From the NCBI GenBank assembly GCA_964350875.1, contig CAYGLT010000097.1, positions 1-6,873 of the forward strand: a stretch of DNA of 6,873 bases. The letters are read 5' to 3'. Made by a program: the position numbers and the translations under genes. The notes beneath the pieces were generated by a model. It saw nothing but the letters and a program-made list of their open reading frames with translations. It had not been told where the DNA came from and made no database searches. The DNA comes from JAHBXC01 sp964350875. Its GTDB lineage: Bacteria > Planctomycetota > Phycisphaerae > Phycisphaerales > UBA1924. Positions within the stretch are counted from its first letter, which is position 1. The number at the start of each line of letters is the position of its first letter. Shown here piece after piece: positions 6,119 to 6,873 of the stretch.

Positions 6119-6137
6119 ACACCGAACATTGACGCCG

Positions 6138-6144
6138 AGAGGAG
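6138..6144 (+). promoter_or_regulatory. Shine-Dalgarno AGAGGAG of recA
   Basis: AGAGGAG is eight bases before ATG 6153, the strongest ribosome binding site in the window. It supports that start over the in-frame ATG at 6231. Confidence 0.75.
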
Positions 6145-6152
6145 CCGCAGGT

Positions 6153-6873
<721 letters not shown>

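Overview
The window is a chromosomal stretch of a high-GC bacterium with housekeeping and membrane-protein genes. It ends inside recA. Two hints favour Planctomycetota, perhaps a Phycisphaerae-like lineage: an excisionase/MerR-type HTH joined N-terminally to a receiver domain, and the mix of genes. This is an inference from style, not a proven placement. No rRNA, tRNA, CRISPR array, insertion sequence, integrase or other transfer signature was seen. A scaffold gap of exactly 100 N (3446-3545) interrupts one gene.

Layout, left to right. (1) 27-836 (+) encodes a protein with an N-terminal DUF2007-like domain and four predicted membrane helices. Its TAG stop shares bases with the TAA stop of the convergent gene. 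(2) 833-1651 (-) is an OppF/DppF-type ABC transporter ATPase. (3) 1648-2850 (-) is a long YgfZ/GcvT-like folate-binding protein. Its TGA stop overlaps the GTG start of the ATPase in the four bases GTGA, so these two form a translationally coupled pair. (4) A 93-base divergent region (2851-2943) holds a perfect 7-6-7 inverted repeat and overlapping -10-like elements. (5) 2944-3905 (+) is an M42-family metallopeptidase split by the N gap. The reading frame before and after the gap shows the true missing length is not 100. (6) A strong GC-rich hairpin (3922-3951) lies between convergent genes and could terminate both. (7) 3985-4566 (-) is an HTH-plus-receiver response regulator. (8) 4567-4872 is a 306-base region without a confident gene. 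Its right part shows coding-like base periodicity, and its end carries a TACACT box placed so that the next mRNA would start at its own ATG. (9) 4873-6054 (+) is a DUF389 membrane protein. (10) 6153-6873 (+) is the N-terminal 240 residues of RecA, with a good Shine-Dalgarno and a 34-residue N-terminal extension relative to E. coli RecA.

The only tight functional unit visible is the YgfZ-like/ABC ATPase pair. The other genes look like independently transcribed units. I found no convincing novel multi-gene system. The most useful observations are the misleading gap in the peptidase, the GTGA and TTAG overlaps, the operator-like repeat, the probable leaderless start of the DUF389 gene, and the unexplained 4567-4872 region.
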